DNA from: Taishania sp964580465
Lineage (GTDB): Bacteria > Bacteroidota > Bacteroidia > Flavobacteriales_D > Crocinitomicaceae
Assembly (NCBI GenBank): GCA_964580465.1
Contig: CAZOKJ010000031.1
Coordinates: forward strand, 1 to 29,691
DNA: 29,691 nt
Direction of reading: 5' to 3'
Part shown: positions 15,599-23,676 of the stretch, one piece after another
Layout of the letters: each line of letters opens with the position of its first letter
How positions within the stretch are numbered: position 1 is the first letter of the stretch
The notes under the pieces: model-generated
Database searches by the model: none
What the model saw: only the letters and a program-made list of their open reading frames with translations
Told to the model about the DNA's origin: nothing
Made by a program: the position numbers and the translations under genes

Positions 15599-16276
15599 TT
15601 ATACTTGTAAGCTTTCTCCAATCGAAAGTAAAATCAATTCCTTACCAGATTTTTTGAATTCATTAATTGATGCTTCATGGTCAATGGCAATTAATTCAGC
15701 TGTGTCATAATGTACACCCAAGATTTTATTGCATTTTACAAAATCAGAGGCCACAATCGCCTCAGACACATCCATCGTAAAATTACCTCCAATAGGGAAA
15801 ATAGCAAGGTCTAACTGAAAGAATAAAGGCAACAATTGCATATCAAGCGTCAAAGCCGTATCTCCAGAAATATAAATAGATTTGCCGTTAGCAGTCAACA
15901 CAAAACCAATTGGATTTCCACCGTAAGTTCCGTCAGGAAAAGAAGAAGAATGAACTGCGTTAACAGCCTTTATCGTTCCGAAGTCAAAGGTAAAACTTCC
16001 ACCTTGGTTCATTGCATGCCCTTTATAGTTCTTTTGACCATAATAAGTCACAATTTCATGATTTGAAATAATGGTAGCGCCAGTTCGTTCTACAATAGCA
16101 TCAACGTCCATGATGTGATCATAGTGTGCATGTGTTAATAAAATATAATCTGCCTTTAATGTATCAATAGAAATAGATGTAGCATTCGGATTCGCAGAAA
16201 TAAAAGGATCAACTAAAATGTGTTTCCCATTTAATTCAATGCCAAGACTAGAATGTCCGTAAAAAGTGATTTTCAT
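15599..16276 (-). CDS. UPF0173 family metal-dependent hydrolase
   Basis: The 225-residue metallo-beta-lactamase fold protein resembles YtkL and UlaG. The metal site is THAHYDH (His49, His51, Asp53, His54), with later ligands plausible in NAVHSSSFP, SGDTALTLDM and LGVHYD. Its start, MKITFYGHSSLGIELNGKHI, and the following VDPFI are typical of the family, so I chose the ATG at 16276; the open frame extends 21 codons further, but that part is hydrophobic and unlike homologues. The protein is cytoplasmic and its substrate unknown. A possible promoter lies upstream on the minus strand (TTTG, 19 nt, TAGATTGC), with a weak -7 match. The gene is divergent from the candidate small RNA. Confidence 0.88.
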   Translation of the reverse strand: MKITFYGHSSLGIELNGKHILVDPFISANPNATSISIDTLKADYILLTHAHYDHIMDVDAIVERTGATIISNHEIVTYYGQKNYKGHAMNQGGSFTFDFGTIKAVNAVHSSSFPDGTYGGNPIGFVLTANGKSIYISGDTALTLDMQLLPLFFQLDLAIFPIGGNFTMDVSEAIVASDFVKCNKILGVHYDTAELIAIDHEASINEFKKSGKELILLSIGESLQV

Positions 16277-16345
16277 AAAAATTGCTTTAAAATTTATGCA
16301 ATCTATGAAATTAATTTTAAATATCAAAAAAATGTTCAATAAAAA

Positions 16346-16361
16346 TACCCATTGGTGGGTA
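16346..16361. repeat. 16-nt inverted repeat between divergent promoters
   Basis: TACCCA-TTGG-TGGGTA is a perfect 6-bp stem with a 4-nt loop. It lies just upstream of the small-RNA promoter and upstream of the UPF0173 gene. It could be a shared operator or a small hairpin. Confidence 0.45.
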
Positions 16362-16392
16362 TTGTAACTGGAAAAATAAAAGATTTACTTTG
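16362..16392 (+). promoter_or_regulatory. promoter of the candidate small RNA
   Basis: TTG (16362-16364), a 20-nt spacer and TTACTTTG (16385-16392), one mismatch from TAnnTTTG. The predicted start is near 16396. No gene follows on this strand before the terminator. Confidence 0.5.
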
Positions 16393-16395
16393 CAG

Positions 16396-16521
16396 TAGAG
16401 AATAAAAGATTCGTAGTTGTATAATTAACAATCTAACCACTATTTAAAGCATTATCTTAATCTAACCACGTTAATTAAGGTTTAGTTTTCTAAAAGAGTT
16501 GTCATTTGGCAACTCTTTTTG
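16396..16521 (+). ncRNA. candidate small RNA of about 125 nt
   Basis: A promoter-like sequence is followed by about 95 nt without any ATG on this strand and then a good rho-independent terminator, which together outline a stand-alone non-coding transcript. The body contains an 11-nt direct repeat, AATCTAACCAC, at 16430-16440 and 16459-16469, in an otherwise A/T-rich and apparently unpaired region. Repeated C-containing single-stranded motifs are common as target-pairing or protein-binding sites in small RNAs. I cannot assign it to a known family by eye; the Rfam models for 6S and Flavo-1 would be the first comparisons. An alternative is a long untranslated leader that ends in an attenuator, but no gene follows on this strand for about 2.6 kb. 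Confidence 0.5.
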
Positions 16522-16524
16522 TTT
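16492..16524 (+). terminator. terminator of the candidate small RNA
   Basis: The stem AAAAGAGTTGTC/GGCAACTCTTTT (12 bp, one wobble) has an ATTT loop (16504-16507) and is followed by a T-rich tract. No annotated gene on this strand explains its presence. Confidence 0.75.
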
Positions 16525-16642
16525 TAAACAATCACAGCATTACAAAACAAATAAAGCCAATAAATAGGAGTAATTAATTAAATAATTCATTTAGGTAGTG
16601 GAATGATAGTAGACTTAATCAATAACATCGCATACAATGAAA
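16525..16642. other. gene-free stretch between opposed terminators
   Basis: This is AT-rich sequence between the small-RNA terminator (plus) and the metalloprotease terminator (minus). I see no gene, promoter match or repeat here. Confidence 0.4.
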
Positions 16643-16644
16643 TC

Positions 16645-16671
16645 AAAAAAAGGGTTGCCGTTTGGCAACCC
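16645..16671 (-). terminator. terminator of the M43 metalloprotease gene
   Basis: The stem GGGTTGCC/GGCAACCC (16652-16659 with 16664-16671) has a 4-nt loop and is followed on the minus strand by a run of seven T. Its stem is 16 of 20 positions identical to the small-RNA terminator 140 nt away. Confidence 0.85.
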
Positions 16672-16698
16672 TTCTGATTATGATTTAAGAAAAAAATC

Positions 16699-18828
16699 TT
16701 ATTTAATAACAGCAATTTTTCTTACAGTTGTAGCACTTGCAGATTTTACCTCTAAGAAGTAATAAGCAGCTGAAATAGAAGAAGAAATTGGCAATCCAAA
16801 AGAAACAGGTTGGTTTCTTTCGTTTTTAACTACTGACAAAATCTCTTCACCTTGTAAGTTTCTCAAAGTAAATGTTACAGGCTCATCTTTAGCGATGTAT
16901 TCGATTACTAAATCATTACCAACATTAACAGGGTTTGGAGCAATTACCAATTCATGTTCAGTTGAGAAATCATTTTCTAAAGATAAAGTACCAGAAACAT
17001 TGATGTTATCAATAAACAAGTTATTTGAATATTGAGAAGCTACAAACTCAATTTTGAAACGAGTTCTACTATCGCTAGCTGTTGCATTAAACGTGCGAGA
17101 GTAATGACCCCAGTCAGAAGCTGAAGTTGGATTAAAATCGATATTACCAGCAAAACCAGCTGTAGCTAAAGCACTCTTTTCAATTGTAGATTGAGTTGGA
17201 GTTCCTAAAGCAACCCATGTTTTACCACAATCTCTTGAATAATAAACTTTAATTTTTTCTGTCATTTGAGATGACTGAACAGCATTTGTAGCGTATGAAT
17301 AATCAAAGCTAAAAGTAATTCCAGAAGTATTTCTCAAATCCATTGGAGGAGTAATAATAGCATTTGACTCACCATTCAAGTTTTGGAAGTATCTAGACTC
17401 TTGTGATCCTGGTAAAACTCCAGCTAAACTTTTGTGTAAAAGAAGCTTGATAGATTTTGAGCTATTGTACCCTACGTTGGAAACAAAAAACTTATTTTCG
17501 TCGTTGTTAGTTTCGTAACGTAATTGTTCTGTTTGGCTAGTTTCCATGTCGTAAGAACGAGGACCTACAAAAGACCAATCAGGTTGTACGTCGATGTATT
17601 GATCGAAAACTTTAGAAACTTCACCAGCAGAGTTAGTAACTTTTAAAGTAACTTTCTTTTTACCCCAAGAAGTAAAAGAAACAACTGGATTAGCAGAAGT
17701 ACTTGTAGCAGGGCTACCATCTTGGAAGATCCACTCTCTTGTTGTAACAGGAGCGTTGAATGACTTATCACTAAAAGTAACGCTTTCACCAACACATGTA
17801 AAACGTGTAGAAGCATTGATAGCTACAATTGGTAAACAAATTGGTTTTGGGTCCAACAATACACCTGTAGCTTGAGCAGTTTCAGGAGTAACAATATTAC
17901 TTCTCAATGCATCAGAGCTGTTTAATGTATGTCTCATAACAGCTACTTGACCAGGAGTAAACATATATGAACAGTAAGAGTAATCCATATAGTTTTGGTA
18001 ATTTTCATAAACTGTAGTATCACAAATTTTTGAACCTTCTGGAGTAGGACAATAATTGTATCCTTTAGTTACAGGAGTATCATCAATACCATCATCACCA
18101 CAAGCAACACCTGGCTCATTATCAAATCCCCAAACGTGAGGAATAGATAACCAGTGAGCAGCTTCGTGACCTAAAGCGAAAGCTTTACCCAAGTTACTTG
18201 GAGCTAAACGACCTACATAATCGTAAAGCATAACGATACCATCTAACCAGTAGTTAACACCATTTACTGTAGTTGGGAACATTGAATACCCAGCAGCAGA
18301 TGAATTAGCGATTCTATTTACAACCCAAACGTTCAAATACTTAGAGCGATCCCATTGATTTAATTTAGACTCAGCAGCACCCTTAAAAGTTTCATGTGTA
18401 TAAATTCTGTTAATACCATTCGTACAATTTCCCCAAGGGTCATACGCAGCTAATCTAAATTCAATTTTAGTATCAGCAATTAAATTTTGAAATGCTGGGA
18501 TAACATTCACTGTGTCTGGATTCAATTTTCTAAATTGAATGTTCATATATTCCACAGCGTCAACCAAGTTAGCATCTGGAATGTTCTCTGGCCCATATTG
18601 GTGTAAAACGTGGAAAACAACTGGAATAATATATACAGAACCATCATCACCTCCTGCTTTTTCAATTTGTGCATTCGCAATCAATTTTTTAAGATCTTTT
18701 GCTAAAGAAGGATCTTCTTTCACCATTTGTTGATGAATATGGTCCGTACCACAGAAATGATGATTCTGTGCCCATGTTGTTGCTGAAGCAATTAACAGCA
18801 TTAATAATGAGTGTACAAGTTTTTTCAT
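16699..18828 (-). CDS. secreted M43 (cytophagalysin-like) metalloprotease with T9SS sorting domain
   Basis: The 709-residue protein has a signal peptide (MKKLVHSLLMLLIASATTWAQ). A pappalysin-type M43 catalytic domain (about 65-315) has HEAAHWLSIPH as the zinc motif (His221, Glu222, His225, His231) and NYMDYSYCSYMFTPGQ as the Met-turn region. A PKD-like domain (about 335-415), a MAM- or jelly-roll-like region (about 420-625) and a C-terminal T9SS type A sorting domain follow. The sorting domain starts near APNPVNVGNDLVIEYIA and ends RKIAVIK. It should be secreted through the outer membrane by T9SS and digest extracellular protein. I chose the ATG at 18828; the frame opens at a TTG two codons earlier. 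A TAACTTTA element lies upstream and a good terminator downstream, so it is probably a single-gene unit. Confidence 0.94.
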   Translation of the reverse strand: MKKLVHSLLMLLIASATTWAQNHHFCGTDHIHQQMVKEDPSLAKDLKKLIANAQIEKAGGDDGSVYIIPVVFHVLHQYGPENIPDANLVDAVEYMNIQFRKLNPDTVNVIPAFQNLIADTKIEFRLAAYDPWGNCTNGINRIYTHETFKGAAESKLNQWDRSKYLNVWVVNRIANSSAAGYSMFPTTVNGVNYWLDGIVMLYDYVGRLAPSNLGKAFALGHEAAHWLSIPHVWGFDNEPGVACGDDGIDDTPVTKGYNYCPTPEGSKICDTTVYENYQNYMDYSYCSYMFTPGQVAVMRHTLNSSDALRSNIVTPETAQATGVLLDPKPICLPIVAINASTRFTCVGESVTFSDKSFNAPVTTREWIFQDGSPATSTSANPVVSFTSWGKKKVTLKVTNSAGEVSKVFDQYIDVQPDWSFVGPRSYDMETSQTEQLRYETNNDENKFFVSNVGYNSSKSIKLLLHKSLAGVLPGSQESRYFQNLNGESNAIITPPMDLRNTSGITFSFDYSYATNAVQSSQMTEKIKVYYSRDCGKTWVALGTPTQSTIEKSALATAGFAGNIDFNPTSASDWGHYSRTFNATASDSRTRFKIEFVASQYSNNLFIDNINVSGTLSLENDFSTEHELVIAPNPVNVGNDLVIEYIAKDEPVTFTLRNLQGEEILSVVKNERNQPVSFGLPISSSISAAYYFLEVKSASATTVRKIAVIK

Positions 18829-18847
18829 AATCAATTAAAAATTTGGC

Positions 18848-18855
18848 TAAAGTTA
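18848..18855 (-). promoter_or_regulatory. possible -7 element (TAACTTTA) of the metalloprotease gene
   Basis: One mismatch to TAnnTTTG, 19 nt before the ATG. A TTTG occurs 16 nt upstream, shorter than the preferred 19. Confidence 0.35.
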
Positions 18856-19133
18856 CAAAATATTTTTAATACAAATGAAAATCAATTGATATAATAATTT
18901 TTTACTAAAAAAAACCTTCTAATGACAAGGCTTTTACACTAAAACTAAACAACTGAATTTCAATAATGTAAAATTAAATAATATTTGTACATGTTTTTAA
19001 AATCTTATTCTAAATCTAGCAACTATTGAGTGTAAGCAACTAATTTGAATTTTAACGGTGAAATAACGACGAATTTGAAGGTTTTCCAAAAAGAAATTTT
19101 CAATATATTATTAAGGTATAGAAAAAAATATAC
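18856..19133. other. gene-free divergent region between metalloprotease and topA
   Basis: This AT-rich region holds the divergent start areas of the metalloprotease and topA. It contains ATCAATTGAT (10-bp palindrome) and, at 18981-18991, ATATTTGTACA, which matches 11 nt of the 18-bp palindrome upstream of the DUF4494 gene. The open topA frame extends back to 19045, but that part looks non-coding. Confidence 0.4.
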
Positions 19134-19141
19134 TAATTTCG
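19134..19141 (+). promoter_or_regulatory. possible -7 element (TAATTTCG) of topA
   Basis: One mismatch to TAnnTTTG, 29 nt before the topA ATG. If used, the predicted start lies near 19145, inside the open frame upstream of 19171, which supports the shorter topA start. Confidence 0.35.
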
Positions 19142-19170
19142 CAAATTCCAAATCATGTAATAGTAAAAAT

Positions 19171-21495
19171 ATGGCAAAAAATCTGGTTATAGTCGAGTCC
19201 CCTGCTAAAGCAAAAACAATCGAAGGTTATTTAGGAAAAGATTTTACCGTAAAATCTAGCTTTGGTCATGTTAGAGACTTAACAAAAAAGGGATTAGCCA
19301 TTGATATTGAAAATAATTTCACGCCGGCTTATGAAGTGTCGGCTGATAAAAAACAATTGGTTAGTGAACTTAAGAAATTAGTGAAAGAAGCTGAAGTAGT
19401 GTGGCTCGCAACGGATGAGGACCGCGAAGGAGAAGCTATTTCTTGGCACTTATATGAAACTTTAAATTTAAAGAAAAAAGACACTAAACGCATCACTTTC
19501 AATGAGATAACTAAAACAGCTATTCTTAAAGCAATTGATAATCCAAGAACGATTAATCAAGAATTAGTAAATGCTCAACAAGCAAGAAGGGTACTTGATC
19601 GTTTAGTTGGTTTTGAACTTTCACCTGTGTTATGGAAAAAAGTGAGACCTAATCTTTCTGCTGGTCGCGTTCAATCTGTTGCTGTTAAATTAATCGTTGA
19701 AAAAGAACGAGAAATTGAGGCTTTTAGAGTGAATGATTTCTTCCGTGTAAATGCCAATTTCATTGCTAAAAATGGTCGTTTAAGAGCAGAATTATCTACT
19801 CATTTAAAAGATAATAAAGCTGTTGAAAGCTTTTTAGAAAGTAGTAAAAATGCCAATTTTGCTGTTACTGATGTTCAACAAAAGCCGGCAACAAAAAAAC
19901 CAGCTGCTCCTTTTACAACCTCAACATTGCAACAAGAAGCCAGTTTAAAACTTGGCTTTTCAGTTTCTAGAACAATGTCTGTGGCTCAAAGTTTATATGA
20001 ATCTGGTCACATTACTTATATGAGAACGGACTCTGTGAATCTATCCGACACAGCACTTAATGCTGCAAAAAATGAAGTAGTCAAAAGTTATGGTTCTGAG
20101 TATTCTAAACCAACAAAATATGTTACAAAATCTTCTGGTGCTCAAGAAGCACACGAAGCTATAAGACCAACAGACTTCTCAGCTCACTCCATCAACATGG
20201 GAAGAGATGAAGATAGGCTGTATGATTTAATTTGGAAAAGAGCCATTTCTTCGCAAATGAGCCACGCTGAATTAGAAAGAACAACCATAACGATTGAAGC
20301 TAAAGGTGTGAAAGAACACTTCCAAGCTAAAGGTGAAGTTATTAAATTTGATGGTTTCTTGCGCATATACATCGAATCTAACGTGGACGATGAAGAAGAG
20401 GATGAACAAACGCAAGATTTATTGCCTAAAGTAGAAATAGGTGAGCAATTAACAACAGACAACATTGTTGCTACTCAACGTTTTACACGCCCACCATCAC
20501 GTTATGTAGAAGCTTCTTTGGTAAAAAAATTGGAAGAGTTAGGCATTGGTCGACCTTCAACTTATGCACCAACCATTTCAACTATTCAAAAAAGAGGTTA
20601 TGTTGAAAAACGTGAACGTGAGGGCGAAGAGCGTAGCTACACAGTGTATGAGTTGAAAAATCAAACTATCCAATCTCAAGTTAAAAAAGAAGTAACTGGG
20701 AAAGAAAAAAACAAACTTTCTCCAACAGACATTGGCATGGTGGTTACTGATTTCTTGGAAGAACATTTCGGTCAAATTATGGATTATCACTTCACTGCTG
20801 AAGTAGAGGAAGAATTTGACAAAATTGCTCAAGGATTAACCGAATGGACAAAAATGATTCACGATTTCTACAATCCTTTCCACTCAAATGTTGAAAACAC
20901 ATTACAACATTCTGAAAGAGCGACGGGTGAAAGAGAAATTGGTATTCATCCAGAATCTGGCAAAAAAATCATTGCTCGAATCGGTCGTTTTGGCCCTATG
21001 GTACAAATTGGTGATGAAATGGTGGATGGCGAAAAACCTGTTTTTGCTTCATTAAGAGGTGAACAGTCCATCAATAATATCACTTTAGAAGAAGCTTTGG
21101 ATTTATTCAAATTACCACGCACTTTGGGCGAATATGAAGGTCAAACATTAAAAGCTAACACAGGTCGATTTGGCCCATACATCCAACATGGAAAAGTATT
21201 TGCATCTATTCCTAAAGGAGAAGACCCATTGAATATCAGTTTTGAAAGAGCGGTGGAAATTGTTCAAGCAAAATTAGAAGCTGATGCAAATAAAATAATC
21301 AAAACTTTTGAGGAAGATGCTACCATGCAATTGTTAAATGGTCGCTGGGGTGCCTACCTTAAAATTGGTAAGAATAATTTTAAACTTCCTAAAAATGTTG
21401 AAGTTGAAAAATTAACGTATGAAGAATGCGTAGAAATAAGCAAAAATCAAGAAAAACCGAAGGCAAAACCGAAGGCGAAAAAAACAAAAAAATAA
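19171..21495 (+). CDS. topA: DNA topoisomerase I (type IA)
   Basis: TopA relaxes negative supercoils by cutting one strand and passing the other. The 774-residue protein begins with the Toprim domain MAKNLVIVESPAKAKTIEGYLG-type start (catalytic Glu9) and has the acidic motif TDEDREGEAISW (Asp82, Asp84). The nucleophile is Tyr283 in ITYMRTDSVNLS, and the gate domain carries RPTDFS and GIGRPSTYAPTI. Instead of zinc fingers, the C-terminus has Toprim_C-type repeats (ARIGRFGPMVQIGD, ANTGRFGPYIQHG, LNGRWGAYLKIG) and a Lys-rich tail (KPKAKPKAKKTKK) encoded by a repeated AAACCGAAGGC. I chose the ATG at 19171 because the 42 upstream codons do not resemble the family. A strong terminator follows directly. 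Confidence 0.97.
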   Translation: MAKNLVIVESPAKAKTIEGYLGKDFTVKSSFGHVRDLTKKGLAIDIENNFTPAYEVSADKKQLVSELKKLVKEAEVVWLATDEDREGEAISWHLYETLNLKKKDTKRITFNEITKTAILKAIDNPRTINQELVNAQQARRVLDRLVGFELSPVLWKKVRPNLSAGRVQSVAVKLIVEKEREIEAFRVNDFFRVNANFIAKNGRLRAELSTHLKDNKAVESFLESSKNANFAVTDVQQKPATKKPAAPFTTSTLQQEASLKLGFSVSRTMSVAQSLYESGHITYMRTDSVNLSDTALNAAKNEVVKSYGSEYSKPTKYVTKSSGAQEAHEAIRPTDFSAHSINMGRDEDRLYDLIWKRAISSQMSHAELERTTITIEAKGVKEHFQAKGEVIKFDGFLRIYIESNVDDEEEDEQTQDLLPKVEIGEQLTTDNIVATQRFTRPPSRYVEASLVKKLEELGIGRPSTYAPTISTIQKRGYVEKREREGEERSYTVYELKNQTIQSQVKKEVTGKEKNKLSPTDIGMVVTDFLEEHFGQIMDYHFTAEVEEEFDKIAQGLTEWTKMIHDFYNPFHSNVENTLQHSERATGEREIGIHPESGKKIIARIGRFGPMVQIGDEMVDGEKPVFASLRGEQSINNITLEEALDLFKLPRTLGEYEGQTLKANTGRFGPYIQHGKVFASIPKGEDPLNISFERAVEIVQAKLEADANKIIKTFEEDATMQLLNGRWGAYLKIGKNNFKLPKNVEVEKLTYEECVEISKNQEKPKAKPKAKKTKK

Positions 21496-21503
21496 ATTCA
21501 TTC

Positions 21504-21535
21504 AAAAAGTCGTTTTTTTAAACGACTTTTTTTTG
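21504..21535 (+). terminator. terminator of topA
   Basis: The stem AAAAAGTCGTTT/AAACGACTTTTT (21504-21515 with 21520-21531) has a TTTT loop and continues into T's. Its T-tract overlaps the -33 TTTG of the next gene's promoter. Confidence 0.88.
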
Positions 21536-21562
21536 TTTAATGAAATTTATTGTTTATGTTTG
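21532..21562 (+). promoter_or_regulatory. promoter of the PA-domain secreted protein
   Basis: TTTG (21532-21535), exactly 19 nt, then TATGTTTG (21555-21562): a full match to the Bacteroidetes consensus. The predicted start is near 21566, about 20 nt before the ATG. The -33 box is formed by the last T's of the topA terminator. Confidence 0.75.
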
Positions 21563-21586
21563 TTCTTGAAAATTAAATACATCGTT

Positions 21587-23302
21587 ATGAAAAAAACTTT
21601 ACTCTCTTTATTACTACTTGGTGGAGCTCAGTTAGCAACTGCTCAACAAACTTCCGTTCAAGTATTATCTCCAGCTCATTTAGTGCAAGGTTTTGACCAT
21701 TCAATGGCATCTTGGGGAGCTACTCCAGACATGACAAATCCAGCTAACAGAGTAATCGCTCCAATTATGATTGCTCGTTCTACCTCTGGAACAGAAGGAG
21801 ATTCTTTAATGTGTAATCCTACTACAATGGACTTAACTGGTAAAATTGCAATCGTTTACCGTGGTTCATGTGAGTTTGGATTAAAAGCTAAAAATGCATG
21901 GGACGCTGGAGCCGCTGCTGTTGTTGTTGTAAACAACGTTCCTGCTGACCTTGTTAGTATGGCTGCTGGAGCAAACGGTGACGTAGTTACTGTACCTGTA
22001 GTTTCTATCACAAAAGAAGCTGGTGCTATTTTACACCAAGCTTTAGGTGATGGTGAAACCGTTGACATGTTAATTGGTAACAAAATTGGTTACTATCAAA
22101 ATGACTTAGGTACTGTACCTGGTTACACAGCTAACGTACCTGCACAAGTTCCTGTAGAATTAGCTCCAAATACAGCTAAATTCCCAATTAAATTTGCTGC
22201 TCAAATTTATAACTACGGAGCTTCTACTCAAACAAACGTAAGAGTTGACGCAACTATCAAAAAAGATGGCAATGTTTTCTATCAAACTTCTAGTAACGTT
22301 ATTCCTTCTTTCGCATCTGGAGATTCAACAGATCAATTCACATTTGCTGATTACAATGGTAACTTAGGAATTGGTGATTACGAAATCATTTACGAAATCG
22401 TTTCTGACGCAACTGATGACGCTCCAACAGACAACACAATGTCTTACACATTTAGAGTGAATGGTGATAAGCGTTTTGCTTTTGCTAAGTATGATTACAC
22501 AAACAACGAAACATTCAACTCAGGAAACTATGCGCCTAGCACTAGAGAGGGTGTTTTCAAATCTTGTATCGTATTCAGAAATGCAGACGCACACACGTTA
22601 GGAGTTAAAGGTATTCATTTCGTTTCTTCTATTAAAGACGATCAATCAATGGTTGGACAAGAAATTTTGGTTGAAGTATTCAAGTGGGCTGACAACTTCC
22701 AATTTGGTGTAGCTTCTCCTACATTTAACGCTGTTACTCCAGTTACAGATTACATGTACACTTACGAAGACGAATTAGCAAATGAATTTGTATTCTCTCC
22801 AGTAAATGAGTATGTATTGTTAGAAGATAATGTTAAATACTTAGCTTGTGTTGGAACATACCACCCAGACGTATATTTAGGTTATGATAATGAAACGAAG
22901 TATGATTATTACTCTACACTTGCTTCAACATACATTTCTCCAATTTTAAATAAAGACACTTGGTATGCAGGAGGTTTCCAAGGTGGGCCAGTTCCTTCAT
23001 TGACTATTGAATTCTTTACTGACGAGGAATTAAGCGTTATGAATGCTAAAAAATTAACAGGAGCAATGATTTTCCCTAATCCAGCAACTGACAAAGTAAA
23101 TATCAAAGTTGATAATTTTGCTGGTGCTGCTCAGTTAATCGTTACTGACTTAGTTGGTAAAACTGTTATTGCTGAAAATGTTACTATCAACGAAAATGGA
23201 TTGGTTTCATTTGATTCTTCAGCTTTAACAACTGGTATGTACATGGTAAACATGAAATTAGCTAACGGTTCTACTGTTAAAGCTTCTGTTTCAATTAAAT
23301 AA
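21587..23302 (+). CDS. secreted PA-domain protein with T9SS sorting domain
   Basis: The 571-residue exported protein has a signal peptide (MKKTLLSLLLLGGAQLATAQ). A protease-associated (PA) domain (about 70-165) contains LTGKIAIVYRGSCEFGLKAK and AWDAGAAAVVVVNN, and an adhesion- or CARDB-like beta region (about 185-290: FAAQIYNYGASTQTNVRVDA) follows. The remainder is a beta-rich part without a clear family. The C-terminal T9SS type A domain starts at IFPNPATDKVNIKV and ends VKASVSIK. No protease motif is visible, so the PA domain may bind peptides or glycans on a non-enzymatic surface protein. I chose the ATG at 21587, which fits the signal peptide and the promoter; the open frame begins 18 codons earlier inside the promoter. 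Flanking terminators make it a single-gene unit with strong expression signals. Confidence 0.88.
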   Translation: MKKTLLSLLLLGGAQLATAQQTSVQVLSPAHLVQGFDHSMASWGATPDMTNPANRVIAPIMIARSTSGTEGDSLMCNPTTMDLTGKIAIVYRGSCEFGLKAKNAWDAGAAAVVVVNNVPADLVSMAAGANGDVVTVPVVSITKEAGAILHQALGDGETVDMLIGNKIGYYQNDLGTVPGYTANVPAQVPVELAPNTAKFPIKFAAQIYNYGASTQTNVRVDATIKKDGNVFYQTSSNVIPSFASGDSTDQFTFADYNGNLGIGDYEIIYEIVSDATDDAPTDNTMSYTFRVNGDKRFAFAKYDYTNNETFNSGNYAPSTREGVFKSCIVFRNADAHTLGVKGIHFVSSIKDDQSMVGQEILVEVFKWADNFQFGVASPTFNAVTPVTDYMYTYEDELANEFVFSPVNEYVLLEDNVKYLACVGTYHPDVYLGYDNETKYDYYSTLASTYISPILNKDTWYAGGFQGGPVPSLTIEFFTDEELSVMNAKKLTGAMIFPNPATDKVNIKVDNFAGAAQLIVTDLVGKTVIAENVTINENGLVSFDSSALTTGMYMVNMKLANGSTVKASVSIK

Positions 23303-23324
23303 TTCAACATTTAATTCATACTGC

Positions 23325-23360
23325 AAGAGGTTATCCAAATGGGTAACCTCTTTTTATTTT
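23325..23360 (+). terminator. terminator of the PA-domain protein gene
   Basis: The 12-bp stem AAGAGGTTATCC/GGGTAACCTCTT (one wobble) has an AAAT loop and is followed by TTTATTTT. Confidence 0.9.
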
Positions 23361-23550
23361 AACATGTATCCAAAAAATAATTGATGTAAATCCAATAGTT
23401 TTTAACTCAATCTGAATGTTAATTTTACAAGAAGGTTCAGATTTTAAGGTATATCTTTAGAATGTAAAACTAAGGTCTATAAAAGAGACTATGCAATGGC
23501 AAAACCCAATACATTGAAAGGAAGAAAAATACTTTAAAAAGTTTCATCAG
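23361..23550. other. gene-free stretch before the feo operon's 3' end
   Basis: I see no gene here. On the minus strand a weak GTCT/AGAC hairpin followed by CTTAGTTTT (around 23470-23495) may end the feo transcript. A TATCTTTA-like element occurs near 23453 on the plus strand with nothing recognisable downstream. Confidence 0.3.
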
Positions 23551-23673
23551 TTAATGATTGCACTTATTGCATCCACCATCAGCTTCACCTTCCTTACTAA
23601 ATTGACGTGCTATTTTTCTACCTAAGAAGTAAACAGCTGTTCCAATAATCGCTATAACAATAATTACTTGCAT
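23551..23673 (-). CDS. FeoB-associated Cys-rich membrane protein
   Basis: This 40-residue frame begins 3 nt after the feoB stop codon. Its product is an N-terminal transmembrane helix (MQVIIVIAIIGTAVYFLG), a basic juxtamembrane segment (RKIARQF) and a Cys-containing tail ending GGCNKCNH. This layout matches the small FeoB-associated Cys-rich membrane proteins found after feoB in many anaerobes and Bacteroidota. It probably sits in the inner membrane beside FeoB, where the CxxC and terminal His could sense or pass on ferrous iron; that role is inference. Coding is supported by position, operon spacing and motif layout rather than by length. Confidence 0.82.
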   Translation of the reverse strand: MQVIIVIAIIGTAVYFLGRKIARQFSKEGEADGGCNKCNH

Positions 23674-23676
23674 CGC

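Noticed and set aside
19045..19170. 42-codon N-terminal extension of topA
   Set aside because: It is unlike any TopA N-terminus and spans the likely promoter; MAKNLVIVESPAKAK at 19171 is the family start.
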